Below, in pieces: positions 7,887 to 16,613 of a stretch of 25,237 nucleotides of DNA. The stretch is from QHXW01 sp035297145 (GTDB lineage Bacteria > Acidobacteriota > Terriglobia > Bryobacterales > Bryobacteraceae), in NCBI GenBank assembly GCA_035297145.1, contig DATGZN010000039.1:1-25237 (forward strand), read 5' to 3'. The position numbers and the translations under genes were made by a program. Each line of letters starts with the position of its first letter. Positions within the stretch are counted from its first letter, which is position 1. The notes below the pieces were generated by a model. That model was not told the origin of the DNA and did no database searches. It saw nothing but the letters and a program-made list of their open reading frames with translations.

Positions 7887-10408
7887 TGCACGCTCCGCGA
7901 AGTGAGAGCACATGTCCCATCCTGCAACCCGGGAGACGTAGCCTTTACCGCGACCCGCCCGGCCGCTGCATCCGAGAGCACATTGATCGCCGCCATCCCC
8001 CAGACCGCGTCGAGAACCGGTGTACCGAGAAGACGTCCAGGACCTTCCGCATTGAAGGTGATCCAGGGCATGGCGTCCGGCACCATGACTCCATTCTTGT
8101 CGGCGATGATCGCCACGATCCGAACAGCGTCGCGGCCGCCGGCTTGCATCTGGCCACGATCGGGCTTCAGCACGATCTGGTAGGGCTGTCCCGCAGTTCT
8201 TCGCTCGTCGGAGTACTGCCTGCCGTTTTTCATGCCCACGGCGCGGAGCACGCCCGGCTCGTATGGTACATCCCTCCAGATGAACGGGCCGTGGCGCAGT
8301 GTGGTACCGCTCGCTAATAAAGGCCGGCTTTCCCACATGCTGTAACTCTTCCATTCCGCAATTAGGTTCTCGGTAGTCTCCGGCTTCTTCTTTCCCAACG
8401 ATCGGCCGTTGAGAAAGAGCTCGATCTCGTCGCATGTGGAGTAAATGCGGACCATCCTCGGCTTCCCCTCGGTTCCCGGCCAGGTCCAATGCCCCACGAT
8501 GTAAACAAATGGTTCCTCCGTCCATTGTGCCTTCACAAACCAGTAGCTGGCCTTCGGAATCCGCCACAAGTCACTCAAGCCGCGATAGTCTCCGCCTGTG
8601 AAGCGGGTACCCCAGGGACGCTTGTCCGGAGGACCATAAAAATTGAAGATCCCTTGCGTGCTTTCGCATGCCGCGCAGCCCGCGTCGAACATCTCCCATT
8701 TTGTCGTCGCCATCCACGGCATTGCCTCAAACTTGATCCAGCTCGCTTCCTGGAAAATAGCTCCCGTCAGTTCTGAAGGTATGGTGTTGCGGCGGTATCC
8801 GGCTACATTTCCTACGGTCTCCTCCGGCGTGTTCCCGGCCTTCGGTTCGATCAGAATCCCCCGCTCGTTCTTGAATGCTCCCCACTCGTTCCACAGCCAC
8901 ATCCAGTCCGGATGCTCCGTCGACAGCTTGTAGAAGTCGAAAAACGCGCCATTGGTCGGATCCCGCACGTCCGTGATCAACGGATAGACGCGCCCCGCCG
9001 TCCAGCGCGTCGGATCGAGCTCGTGGGCCTTGTTGTGGAGTTCCCGCAGGTCGTCCAGGTATGGGTAACCGGTGAGGTCGTCACCGATTCCCCAAATGAC
9101 GATCGATGGGTGATTGCGGTCCCGCCGTACCATTTCCGCCATTGTGGCGAGACAGTCATCGATGAACTTGCGCGTGAAGCGCGAATCGCCCTTCTCCGTC
9201 ATGGGTCCGGGGGTGTAATCGTAGATCTTGATGTTGGGGATTTCTTCCCAGATCAGGATTCCCAGTTCATCCGCCGCTTCCAGAATGCTCTTGTCCTGCA
9301 CATAGTGGGAGGTCCGCACTAGGTTCGCGCCGAGGTCCTTGATGATCTCCATGTCGCGGCGGCTGATCGCGTCCGGCACGGCGTCAACCAGGTATCCGTA
9401 ATCCTGGCGGCGGTTGACACCGTGCAGATTGATAAACTCGCCATTGATGGTGTAGCCCTTGCCAGGAGCGTATCCCATCAAGCGAAAGCCAAATCGAGTG
9501 GACAGTTCGTCGATGGCCCTCCCATCACGGTAAACCCGGCTGCGCAGAGTGTAGAGGTTCGGATGATCCGGATGCCACAGCTCCGGCTTGAGAATCGAGA
9601 GGCCGATCGGCTCGAACTGAATTGTCGCTCCGCCGGCGATGCTTTTTTCCTGCTCGGCTTTAGCGACGACATCGCCGCTCCGTCCTATCGCCTCGGAGAC
9701 AAGAGTGACCTTTACCAGTGCACTCAGAGAATTCCTCACCTCCGTACTCACGCGAACCGTTGACCGCTCTTTGTTAACCTCCGGAGTGGTAATGGACACG
9801 CCACCGTCCGGAATCAGAACCGGGCCGGTAACGTGCAGCAAGACATCCCGGTACAATCCTCCGTAGATTGCAATGTTGGTTTCGTTGGCTGGGGGAATAT
9901 CGGGGCTGTTGGTGTCATCGACTCTGACGGCAAGCAAGTTCCTCTCCCCAGCCGCAACAGCATCAGTGACGTCCAGGACGAAGCCGGTGTAGCCGCCTGC
10001 GTGCTCGCCCGCCTCTCGGCCGTTAACCCACACCTTGGTGACCTGCGATGCCCCTTCAAACTCGAGGAAAACTCTCTGCCCACGATCCAGTGGGGGTACC
10101 GAAAACTGTTTTCGGTACCAACCTATGCCGCGCCAGTGATTGATTGTGACCCAGGGGTTAGGGGTCTGGTCCCAGGAGTGCGGTAGAAATACGCTGAACC
10201 ACTGCCCGTCATCGTAGTCCGGTTTCCACGCATTCTGGAATTGCCATTCGACAGCCGAGCCCGGCGCAACCTGCCTTTGAAATCGCCAACTCTCATTTAG
10301 GCTGATGTGTTGGCGAAGAGGCTCGGGTGGCACGGCTCGTTGTGCTGCCAGCGCCACAGTCTGAAAGAAAAGAGCAGGAAGCAGTGCGAGATTTGGGAGA
10401 CAGTTCAA
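7883..10408 (-). CDS. Secreted GH2-family glycosidase (beta-galactosidase/glucuronidase-like), atypical acid/base
   Basis: This is an 841-aa protein with a signal peptide (1-22). The start codon is TTG (10408), supported by a GAGGAG box 6 nt upstream (10415-10420). Domain order is a sugar-binding jelly roll (about 35-200, with WKPDYDDGQW and LPHSWD), an Ig-like domain (about 200-310), a TIM barrel (about 315-600, with LHGVNRRQDYG and NLVRTSHY) and C-terminal Ig-like domains (VRIVAIIADKNG; FNAEGPGRLLG). The nucleophile is Glu508 in WNEWG. The acid/base motif, normally NHPSxxxWxxGNE, reads NHPSIVIWGIGDD, putting Asp444 where the catalytic Glu is expected. It is the second gene of the operon, and its stop overlaps the sialidase start. 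GH2 membership is secure. Substrate is unknown, and catalytic efficiency is uncertain because of Asp444. Confidence 0.87.
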   Translation of the reverse strand: MNCLPNLALLPALFFQTVALAAQRAVPPEPLRQHISLNESWRFQRQVAPGSAVEWQFQNAWKPDYDDGQWFSVFLPHSWDQTPNPWVTINHWRGIGWYRKQFSVPPLDRGQRVFLEFEGASQVTKVWVNGREAGEHAGGYTGFVLDVTDAVAAGERNLLAVRVDDTNSPDIPPANETNIAIYGGLYRDVLLHVTGPVLIPDGGVSITTPEVNKERSTVRVSTEVRNSLSALVKVTLVSEAIGRSGDVVAKAEQEKSIAGGATIQFEPIGLSILKPELWHPDHPNLYTLRSRVYRDGRAIDELSTRFGFRLMGYAPGKGYTINGEFINLHGVNRRQDYGYLVDAVPDAISRRDMEIIKDLGANLVRTSHYVQDKSILEAADELGILIWEEIPNIKIYDYTPGPMTEKGDSRFTRKFIDDCLATMAEMVRRDRNHPSIVIWGIGDDLTGYPYLDDLRELHNKAHELDPTRWTAGRVYPLITDVRDPTNGAFFDFYKLSTEHPDWMWLWNEWGAFKNERGILIEPKAGNTPEETVGNVAGYRRNTIPSELTGAIFQEASWIKFEAMPWMATTKWEMFDAGCAACESTQGIFNFYGPPDKRPWGTRFTGGDYRGLSDLWRIPKASYWFVKAQWTEEPFVYIVGHWTWPGTEGKPRMVRIYSTCDEIELFLNGRSLGKKKPETTENLIAEWKSYSMWESRPLLASGTTLRHGPFIWRDVPYEPGVLRAVGMKNGRQYSDERRTAGQPYQIVLKPDRGQMQAGGRDAVRIVAIIADKNGVMVPDAMPWITFNAEGPGRLLGTPVLDAVWGMAAINVLSDAAAGRVAVKATSPGLQDGTCALTSRSVQ

Positions 10409-10414
10409 CGTGTG

Positions 10415-10420
10415 CTCCTC
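10415..10420 (-). promoter_or_regulatory. Shine-Dalgarno GAGGAG fixing a TTG start
   Basis: On the minus strand GAGGAG-CACACG-TTG gives a 6-nt spacing to the TTG at 10408, followed at once by a signal-peptide sequence. This supports the non-ATG start of the GH2 gene. Confidence 0.7.
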
Positions 10421-10458
10421 GTATATGAAAGGTCAACGCCGGATGATGAAGCCAGCCG

Positions 10459-10486
10459 GCGGGGCAGTGGAAACCGCCTGCCCCGC
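10459..10486 (-). terminator. Perfect GC-rich hairpin between receptor and GH2 genes
   Basis: GCGGGGCAG (10459-10467) and CTGCCCCGC (10478-10486) form a 9-bp perfect stem with a 10-nt loop in the 96-nt gap after the receptor stop. No T-tract follows in the leftward direction. It may therefore be a partial terminator or a 3'-end stabiliser that sets receptor mRNA above that of the downstream enzymes, rather than a full intrinsic terminator. Confidence 0.5.
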
Positions 10487-10504
10487 GCTAAAAGAGCGCC
10501 GAAC

Positions 10505-13500
10505 CTAGAACTCGAAGCGAGCTCCGAGCATGATGCTCCTCATATTGTTGTTCGAGCCGTTCACGCCGCGCCCGGTGAGGCCGGTAATGGTCGCGACATT
10601 GATGGAACTGATATCCGTGTTCGGATTCCCGAGGTTCGGATGGTTGAATGCGTTAGTCGCCGTTGCCTGCAGTTTGAAGCGAAGCTTCTCGCGAATCTGG
10701 AAGAATTTGAACAGGCCGATATCGACGTTCGCTAGACCTGGTCCGACGATCACACCGGGCGCACTGTCTCCGATCGTGCCGGCGGCCGGCACGGCGAAGG
10801 CAGCCGTGTTGAACCACCGTTGGGCCGCGGGATTGGAGAGCTGCGGGTTTCCGATCAAGTTTGGCCGTTCCCCAAATACTCGGGCGTTGGTGGTGTCGGG
10901 ACAGTTGCTGCAGCCCGGATCCAAGAACTGGCCGCTCTGCAATACCAGGATGGCTGATGTCTGCCAGTTGCCGAATGCCTGTTGCGCCCATTTGGGGAGG
11001 CTGGAACCGAACGGCTTGCCGGTTCCGAACGGCACTTCCCAAATGGCGTTGCCAACGAAGCGGTGACGTGAGAGCCCGTTCTCATTGCCGCTGTCGATCC
11101 CCATATTCCAAGCGTATTCAGGCCAGCCCATTATGTCGCTGCCCCGCAGGTCTGTCACTACCTTGGTATGCGTGTAACCCAAGTCGAAGGTCAGACCCTT
11201 TGAGTACTTCTTCTGCAGTTGGAACTCGAACAGGTGACCGATCTCCGAGCCGCCATTCTGGCCCACGTAGGCGTTGTAGTAGTTTGGGTAGACTAGGTTC
11301 CATTCGTTATTCGGGTTGTCGCTGATGTGGGGTTGATTCAGGTCCTGGAAGAATAGGGTTTCCACCGTGTGGTGGCCGCGATAGCTCGCCCTTGCCACCA
11401 TGGAATCCCCAAACTGCTTTTCAACGGTGAAGTTGAACTGCTCGGTATAGGGCGTGCGAACACTTTTGGCAAGTCCGCTTATATACAGCCCAGGGAAGTC
11501 GCCCGCGCCGGACATAGTGAACGGATCGGGGAATTGGAACGCCGGGGTGCCATTCACCATACGGTTATGGAAGGTTTGTTGGAGGCTGAACGGCCCTCCA
11601 AAGTAACTGTTAATCATCGCCCAAGTAAGAAGAGGTGTGTAAAAGAGGCCAAATCCACCCCGAATCACCATCTTGTGAGGCAACCGGTAGGCGAAGCCGA
11701 CCCGCGGACCCCAGTTCTGGTCGGAACTGACCAGCGAACGAGCCGGGAAGCCTGCCTGGGCGGCAGTTTCGATCGGGACGTTCGTCGGGAAGACCGGGCT
11801 GACCAGCGTGTTGATGACTTGCTGCGTGGGCACCACCAGATCTCCATTGACGGGATTGAACGTGTAGCGCATGTTGTTCTGATCGACGGGCGTAGTAGTC
11901 TTCTCCCAGCGGAGACCGAAGTTCACCGTTAGCTTGGGTGAAACGCGCCAGTCGTCCTGGATATAGGCGGCATAGGTGCCGTAATTGACAATAGCGTTCG
12001 GCCCCCGGTCGTAGGTCCCGCTGCTGTAAGGCGTCCCGAGCAGGAAACTCGCATAATCGAATCCGCCGTTGCCGTTGGTGGACTGCGTGCCGAACGCCTG
12101 GAAATTGACCACGCCGAAGTTTTGCGAAGTGTCGCTTGTGACCTCGTTGACGTAGTAACGCCGGATCGAGAAGCCCATCTTCATCGTATTCGTACCCCGC
12201 GTTATCCCAACGTTGTCCAAAAACTCCTTGGTGCTCATGTTCCAGCCGTTGTTGGCGTTGGAATAATAGCCGGTGAAATTCGTGAAGTTGATTTGCGGAA
12301 AGCCGTACAAGCCCTCGAGAGCGCTCGCGTTTGGAAGTTGGAGGCCCGTGGCGCTGAGAACATCGGAGCCCATGGTCGTGCCATGGTACGCGGAGTTGTC
12401 CGCGCTGCAGCCGAATCGGAACTCATTGATGATCGAGGGCGAGATCAAATGCGTCTCGGAAATGTAGGCGTTGGTCGTGTCCCTGTTTTGGATCTTGTTG
12501 AACAGCGGCAGCCCGTTGTAATTGCCGTCTTTATTCTGGTGGCGGTAAGTGTAGCGGGCGGAGACCGTATCCTTGCCGTCACGGAAATTGTGGTCCACGC
12601 GAGCGGTCGGGTAGTGGTGGGGGTGCGAGTTCGGGAAGGTGTCCAGGAAATTTTGTACGTAAGATCCTGAGGCCCCAAAATTGGGCAGCGGCATGTACTG
12701 CGTACTCTGGAACTTTTGCGAAACCGGGCTGATCCGGCTGGAAGGGATGATGTTACCCGAAAAGGGTTTTCCGGTGGTCGGATCGTAGATGGTGACCCCC
12801 TGCGCGAGCAGTGCGGAAAAATCGCCATTCCTCATGGCCTGCGTCGGCACGCTCGCCAGGCTTTCATAACTACCTGGCTGAACGAACTCTTCCCAGTCGA
12901 AAAAGAAAAAGGTTCGGTTCTTTCCGTTGTATAAGTGCGGGATGTAGACCGGGCCGCCAAGAGTTCCGCTGAAGAATTGCCGGTACGGACCATTGGGTTT
13001 GCTGTGAGAGAAATAGCCTGCTGCGTCGAGGGCGTAATTGTTCGTCTGCCAAAACGTGCTGCCATGCAGGTCGTTCGTGCCTGAACGGGTTGATAGCGAG
13101 ATGGTGGCGACGTCGCCGAACTCGGCCGAAGGCGTCGCGCTCACTTCGGTAATGTCCTGCACCGCCTCCAGCGACATGCCCATCAGTGGACCGCTCCAGG
13201 CGCCCCACGCCGGCGCCATACCGCTGACTCCGTCGATCGAGTAGAAGCCGAACGAACTGCGTTGGCCCGCGAGGTAACCCCCGTCCTGATTTGACGACGA
13301 CAAATAACGATAACTCATCGCTCCGCCGGGAGAGTTCACAGGTAGGTCGAGGATCTCGTTCCTGGTCACGACGGCTCCGAGCTCAGCGTTTTCTGTGTTC
13401 AGCGCGGGCGCCTCTGCGCTCACCTCCACCTTTTGCGCCATGTCTCCGACCTGTAGCGCCGCATCAACGCGGACCGTCGCCTGTGTGGCCAAAAGGATTT

Positions 13501-13798
13501 CCTTGCTCACGACTCCCTTAAATCCTTCTTTCGTCACGGTGACCAAGTAAGTCCCGGAGGGCAAGTCCGCGAACGTGTAGTTCCCCGAAGAGTTCGAATT
13601 GGTTACTCGCTGGACGCCAGTTTGCGTCTGAACCAGCACCACTTTGGCGTCCGGGATCACCGCGCCGCTGGCATCGGTGACCAGTCCGACAACCGAGCCC
13701 ACGAACGTCTGCGCCATCATCATCGATGCGCAGGCGACCAACAGACTCGCAATGAAGGCGCCGCATACTACGCGACGTTGTTGCATCCTTGACCTCAT
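10505..13798 (-). CDS. Oar-like TonB-dependent outer-membrane receptor
   Basis: This is a 1097-aa protein. The start at 13798 is preferred over an upstream in-frame ATG because it follows an AAGGG-rich site and is immediately followed by a signal peptide (to about residue 30, ending MMMAQ). Residues about 31-115 form a carboxypeptidase-regulatory-like beta domain (GLVTDASGAVIPDAKV, GNYTFADLPSGTYLVTVTKEGF). A plug-like segment follows (EILDLPVN), then a long barrel rich in aromatic-ended strands. The protein ends GARFEF, with the terminal Phe typical of BAM-assembled barrels. Such receptors are thought to import glycan fragments or bind polymers. No SusD partner is seen. It is first in the operon, so it probably carries the main leftward promoter in the region shared with the divergent PD40 gene. 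Confidence 0.88.
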   Translation of the reverse strand: MRSRMQQRRVVCGAFIASLLVACASMMMAQTFVGSVVGLVTDASGAVIPDAKVVLVQTQTGVQRVTNSNSSGNYTFADLPSGTYLVTVTKEGFKGVVSKEILLATQATVRVDAALQVGDMAQKVEVSAEAPALNTENAELGAVVTRNEILDLPVNSPGGAMSYRYLSSSNQDGGYLAGQRSSFGFYSIDGVSGMAPAWGAWSGPLMGMSLEAVQDITEVSATPSAEFGDVATISLSTRSGTNDLHGSTFWQTNNYALDAAGYFSHSKPNGPYRQFFSGTLGGPVYIPHLYNGKNRTFFFFDWEEFVQPGSYESLASVPTQAMRNGDFSALLAQGVTIYDPTTGKPFSGNIIPSSRISPVSQKFQSTQYMPLPNFGASGSYVQNFLDTFPNSHPHHYPTARVDHNFRDGKDTVSARYTYRHQNKDGNYNGLPLFNKIQNRDTTNAYISETHLISPSIINEFRFGCSADNSAYHGTTMGSDVLSATGLQLPNASALEGLYGFPQINFTNFTGYYSNANNGWNMSTKEFLDNVGITRGTNTMKMGFSIRRYYVNEVTSDTSQNFGVVNFQAFGTQSTNGNGGFDYASFLLGTPYSSGTYDRGPNAIVNYGTYAAYIQDDWRVSPKLTVNFGLRWEKTTTPVDQNNMRYTFNPVNGDLVVPTQQVINTLVSPVFPTNVPIETAAQAGFPARSLVSSDQNWGPRVGFAYRLPHKMVIRGGFGLFYTPLLTWAMINSYFGGPFSLQQTFHNRMVNGTPAFQFPDPFTMSGAGDFPGLYISGLAKSVRTPYTEQFNFTVEKQFGDSMVARASYRGHHTVETLFFQDLNQPHISDNPNNEWNLVYPNYYNAYVGQNGGSEIGHLFEFQLQKKYSKGLTFDLGYTHTKVVTDLRGSDIMGWPEYAWNMGIDSGNENGLSRHRFVGNAIWEVPFGTGKPFGSSLPKWAQQAFGNWQTSAILVLQSGQFLDPGCSNCPDTTNARVFGERPNLIGNPQLSNPAAQRWFNTAAFAVPAAGTIGDSAPGVIVGPGLANVDIGLFKFFQIREKLRFKLQATATNAFNHPNLGNPNTDISSINVATITGLTGRGVNGSNNNMRSIMLGARFEF

Positions 13799-14109
13799 GA
13801 CCGTATCCCTTCCCCTTCTGCCTTCCCCAACCAGGCTCAGATCGTTTGATGTTCCTGCCCTGGCAATTTGTTGACCAGCCAGGGCCCGCGCTGCTTCGGC
13901 CCGCGAAAGGCGATTCGAGCCGGAACTGGTGCGGTTTTCCCGCACCTCCAGCGACGGCTCTGCGCCACTGCACGCACACAATGAACTTGTTCGTGAGCCC
14001 ATGTTAGAGTTCGCAACCTGTGGGCTACAAGCGTGGAGCGCGTAACCTAACGCGTTAGTGCTACCGGTTTATAACAGTGAATGACGCGAAAGCGGTATAG
14101 TTTTGTTGG
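13799..14109. promoter_or_regulatory. Divergent promoter region between receptor operon and PD40 regulator-like gene
   Basis: This 311-bp stretch separates the leftward receptor operon from a rightward gene. No protein is evident. It contains the palindrome at 14047-14058. For rightward transcription, TATAAC (14070-14075) is a possible -10 with the palindrome sitting 17 nt upstream at the -35 position. TATAGT (14096-14101) is an alternative -10 so close to the ATG that the transcript would be nearly leaderless. Leftward promoter elements are not clear. Confidence 0.4.
14047..14058. promoter_or_regulatory. Perfect palindrome, candidate operator
   Basis: CTAACGCGTTAG is a perfect 12-bp palindrome with a central CG, located 52 bp before the PD40 gene start and about 250 bp before the receptor start. 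Position and symmetry suggest a regulator site. Identity of the binder is unknown. Confidence 0.45.
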
Positions 14110-16398
14110 ATGCATTTGGGGATCAGGGGTGATCAAAAGCCGGGCCCGCCACGTGTGGATAATGTCTTTCCACTATCTGACTCGGCAGCGCCCGAAGCGG
14201 TTCGCACCGAACTCGATCGGCTGCTGACCAGTCCCGGGCTGCGCCACTCCGAAAGGCTATGCCGTTTCCTCAAGTTCGCCGTCGAGCAACAGCTGGCTGG
14301 CCACGCTGAGCTGCTCAAAGAATCTGTCCTGGCCATCGAGATCTTCGATCGCGATCCCACCTACGATTCTCATGTGGACTCGGTCGTCCGGGTGGAAGCA
14401 CGGCGGTTGCGGGACAAGCTCGACCGGTATTATGCCGCTGAGGGCAAGGAGGATCCAATCGTCATTACGCTGCCGAAAGGCAGTTACGCTCCCGCCTTCG
14501 AGCGCCGCGCCTCCGTGCAAACGCCAGAATCGGTGCGCCCTGGCCGGGCGCTGAGGCAGGCGAATCTCAAGCTAATCGCGGCGTCGGTGCTGATCTGCGG
14601 CCTGACGGCCATCCTGGTTACCCGTTGGGATGGAGGCCGTCGCACAACCGCGAACCCTTTGCTGCGGGCTCTCACCTCTGACGCGGGCCTGACTTTTCAA
14701 CCCGTGCTGTCCCGCGATGGAAGGCTGCTGGCCTATTCATCCGACCGTGGCGGATCCGGCGGCCTCGATATCTGGCTGCAGCAAGTATCCGGCGGCGCAC
14801 CATTGCGGCTCACCGACAATCCAGCGGACGACGTCGAGCCCGCATTTTCGCCCGACGGCACTATGATCGTTTACCGCGCCGAAGGTGAGATGGAAGGAAT
14901 CTATCTCATGCCAGCGCTCGGAGGCAGACGCACGCTCCTGGCCCGCGGCGGCTACCGGCCGCGGTTCTCTCCCGACGGCACCAGGGTCGCCTACTGGACG
15001 GGTGAGCGGTCGTTCCGTGCAGCGAAGATCTTCGTCGTCTCTTCACGCGGGGGCGATCCTGTCCAGGTGGTGCCAGATTTCCAGTACGCCGCCTATCCGA
15101 TCTGGTCTCCGGACGGCAGCCATATCGTGTTCGTGGGCAGCAGGGGCCAGATGGTGAGAGAGGAGTCGAACAGGGACGACTGGGATTGGTGGATCGCGCC
15201 TGTTTCCGGCGGGCCGGCGGTCCGCACCTCAGCTGGTAAGCTATTTGAGCAGCAGGGCCTGCGGCCTCCGGAAAGCGGCCGGTCACACCACAGGATTGAG
15301 CCGGAATGTTGGACGGCATCCGGGCATCTGGCCTTTGCGGCGCGTTCCGGTGATCACACTAACATCTGGCGCGTTCGCATGCCTCCCGGAACCTGGCAGG
15401 TAGCGGGCCCCGCGGAAAAACTCACCTTCGGCGCCGGCCGCGAGGACAACCCGAGCATCGCAGCGGACGGGTCGATGGTCTTCTCTGTTCTGACCTACAA
15501 GTCCGACGTGTGGGGTCTTCCGATCCATGCTGATAACGCGGAAGCGCGTGGCCCCTTGATCCGATTGGCGGCAGGAGAAGGAGACTACATCCGTCCGGTG
15601 GTGTCGCGAGCGGGTGACCATCTTGCATTTCTTTCAGATCGCACGGGCAACAACGACGTGTGGGTGAAAGATCTGAAGACGGGGCGCGAAACAGCGCTCA
15701 CCGCCACACGCCAGGATGAAGTTTCGCCGATATTGTCGCCCGACGGGTCCACCGTCGCTTTTGGGTATTCTGCACCGCTCGCTGAGGCGATATTCGTCGT
15801 TCCATTCGCCGGCGGTAAACCCACCCAGCTCTGTTCCGACTGCGGGGAACCACGCAACTGGCTACCGGGTGGCCGGGGGTTGCTCTATCAGAAGCTCTCG
15901 GCGAAGGGGAACTCGCTCATCGGAGTACTGGAGTTGACCGGGCATGCCGAACCCCTGGTGCAGTCGTCCGACAGTGCGTTGTTTTCGCCCTCGGTCTCAC
16001 CCGACGGCAGGTGGATGGCGCTGGTTGTGCGTACGCCCCCAAATGACCACCGCGTCACCGTGGTTCCGCTCCGAAACGGAATCGCGGCACCGAAGGTGGC
16101 CTGGATTCCAGTCACCGAATCCGGACCGTGGGTCAACAAACCTCGCTGGGCCCCGAGTGGCAATCTGCTGTATTACGTTTCCGACCGGGACGGATTCGTC
16201 TGCATCTGGGCGAGCCGGCTCGATCCCGCGACCAAACAGCCTTTGGGTGAGCCGAAAGCCGTAGTTCACTTTCACGTTGGACGCAATTCGCTGGACAACG
16301 TCTACGGACTGGAGTTGTCAGTAACGGACGATAAGCTCGTCTTCAACCTCGGTGAAAGCTCCGGCAACATCTGGTTGGCGCCAACTGGCAGCAGGTGA
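14110..16398 (+). CDS. Winged-helix-like / transmembrane / PD40 beta-propeller protein, ToxR/CadC-like regulator candidate
   Basis: This is a 762-aa protein. Residues about 25-132 form an acidobacterial-type N-terminal domain with helices RHSERLCRFLKFAVEQ and SVVRVEARRLRDKLDRYY, then a beta-wing ending ITLPKGSYAP. The last two elements resemble the recognition helix and wing of OmpR/CadC winged helices. A single membrane segment lies at about 153-171 (LKLIAASVLICGLTAILV). Residues about 185-760 carry repeated PD40/TolB-type blades (FSPDGTMIVYRAEG, FSPDGTRVAYWTGE, LSPDGSTVAFGYS, VSPDGRWMALVV). The layout predicts a cytoplasmic DNA-binding domain and a periplasmic sensor propeller. It is transcribed away from the glycan operon. 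No strong Shine-Dalgarno precedes the ATG. The regulatory role is inference; the propeller assignment is firm. Confidence 0.75.
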   Translation: MHLGIRGDQKPGPPRVDNVFPLSDSAAPEAVRTELDRLLTSPGLRHSERLCRFLKFAVEQQLAGHAELLKESVLAIEIFDRDPTYDSHVDSVVRVEARRLRDKLDRYYAAEGKEDPIVITLPKGSYAPAFERRASVQTPESVRPGRALRQANLKLIAASVLICGLTAILVTRWDGGRRTTANPLLRALTSDAGLTFQPVLSRDGRLLAYSSDRGGSGGLDIWLQQVSGGAPLRLTDNPADDVEPAFSPDGTMIVYRAEGEMEGIYLMPALGGRRTLLARGGYRPRFSPDGTRVAYWTGERSFRAAKIFVVSSRGGDPVQVVPDFQYAAYPIWSPDGSHIVFVGSRGQMVREESNRDDWDWWIAPVSGGPAVRTSAGKLFEQQGLRPPESGRSHHRIEPECWTASGHLAFAARSGDHTNIWRVRMPPGTWQVAGPAEKLTFGAGREDNPSIAADGSMVFSVLTYKSDVWGLPIHADNAEARGPLIRLAAGEGDYIRPVVSRAGDHLAFLSDRTGNNDVWVKDLKTGRETALTATRQDEVSPILSPDGSTVAFGYSAPLAEAIFVVPFAGGKPTQLCSDCGEPRNWLPGGRGLLYQKLSAKGNSLIGVLELTGHAEPLVQSSDSALFSPSVSPDGRWMALVVRTPPNDHRVTVVPLRNGIAAPKVAWIPVTESGPWVNKPRWAPSGNLLYYVSDRDGFVCIWASRLDPATKQPLGEPKAVVHFHVGRNSLDNVYGLELSVTDDKLVFNLGESSGNIWLAPTGSR

Positions 16399-16406
16399 GC
16401 ATCGAT

Positions 16407-16575
16407 TGCAAAAATCAAGAAATGCTGCCGGGGCAGAAAATCATGCTCCGCCGTCACAGTGTATCCTGCCTTGGACATCTCTGACTTGACCTGTGCGGGC
16501 GTGAACCGAAACTCTTTGGGCGGGCCCTCTGGCGAGTCCGGTTTGAAATCGATGATGGGTGTCCTTTCGGCAGGC
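16407..16575 (-). pseudogene. C-terminal remnant of a SAM-dependent methyltransferase
   Basis: On the minus strand about 55 residues read IIDFKPDSPEGPP, RFTPAQVKSEMSKAGY and HDFLPRQHFLIF. This is the recognisable C-terminal strand-helix-strand of class I methyltransferases of the UbiE/Methyltransf_11/25 type. Upstream (to the right) homology stops where the IS66 element begins. Downstream the frame runs on into antisense of the PD40 gene without the usual stop. No catalytic (SAM-binding) part remains, so this is a fragment probably cut by the IS66 insertion. Confidence 0.6.
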
Positions 16576-16613
16576 ATGCGTGACTTGAACCGGCCCGCCC
16601 TGCTAAGTTCATT

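Noticed and set aside
7887..8567. N-terminal extension of the sialidase frame
   Set aside because: It lies inside the GH2 gene in another frame; the signal peptide and RBS place the true start at 7886.
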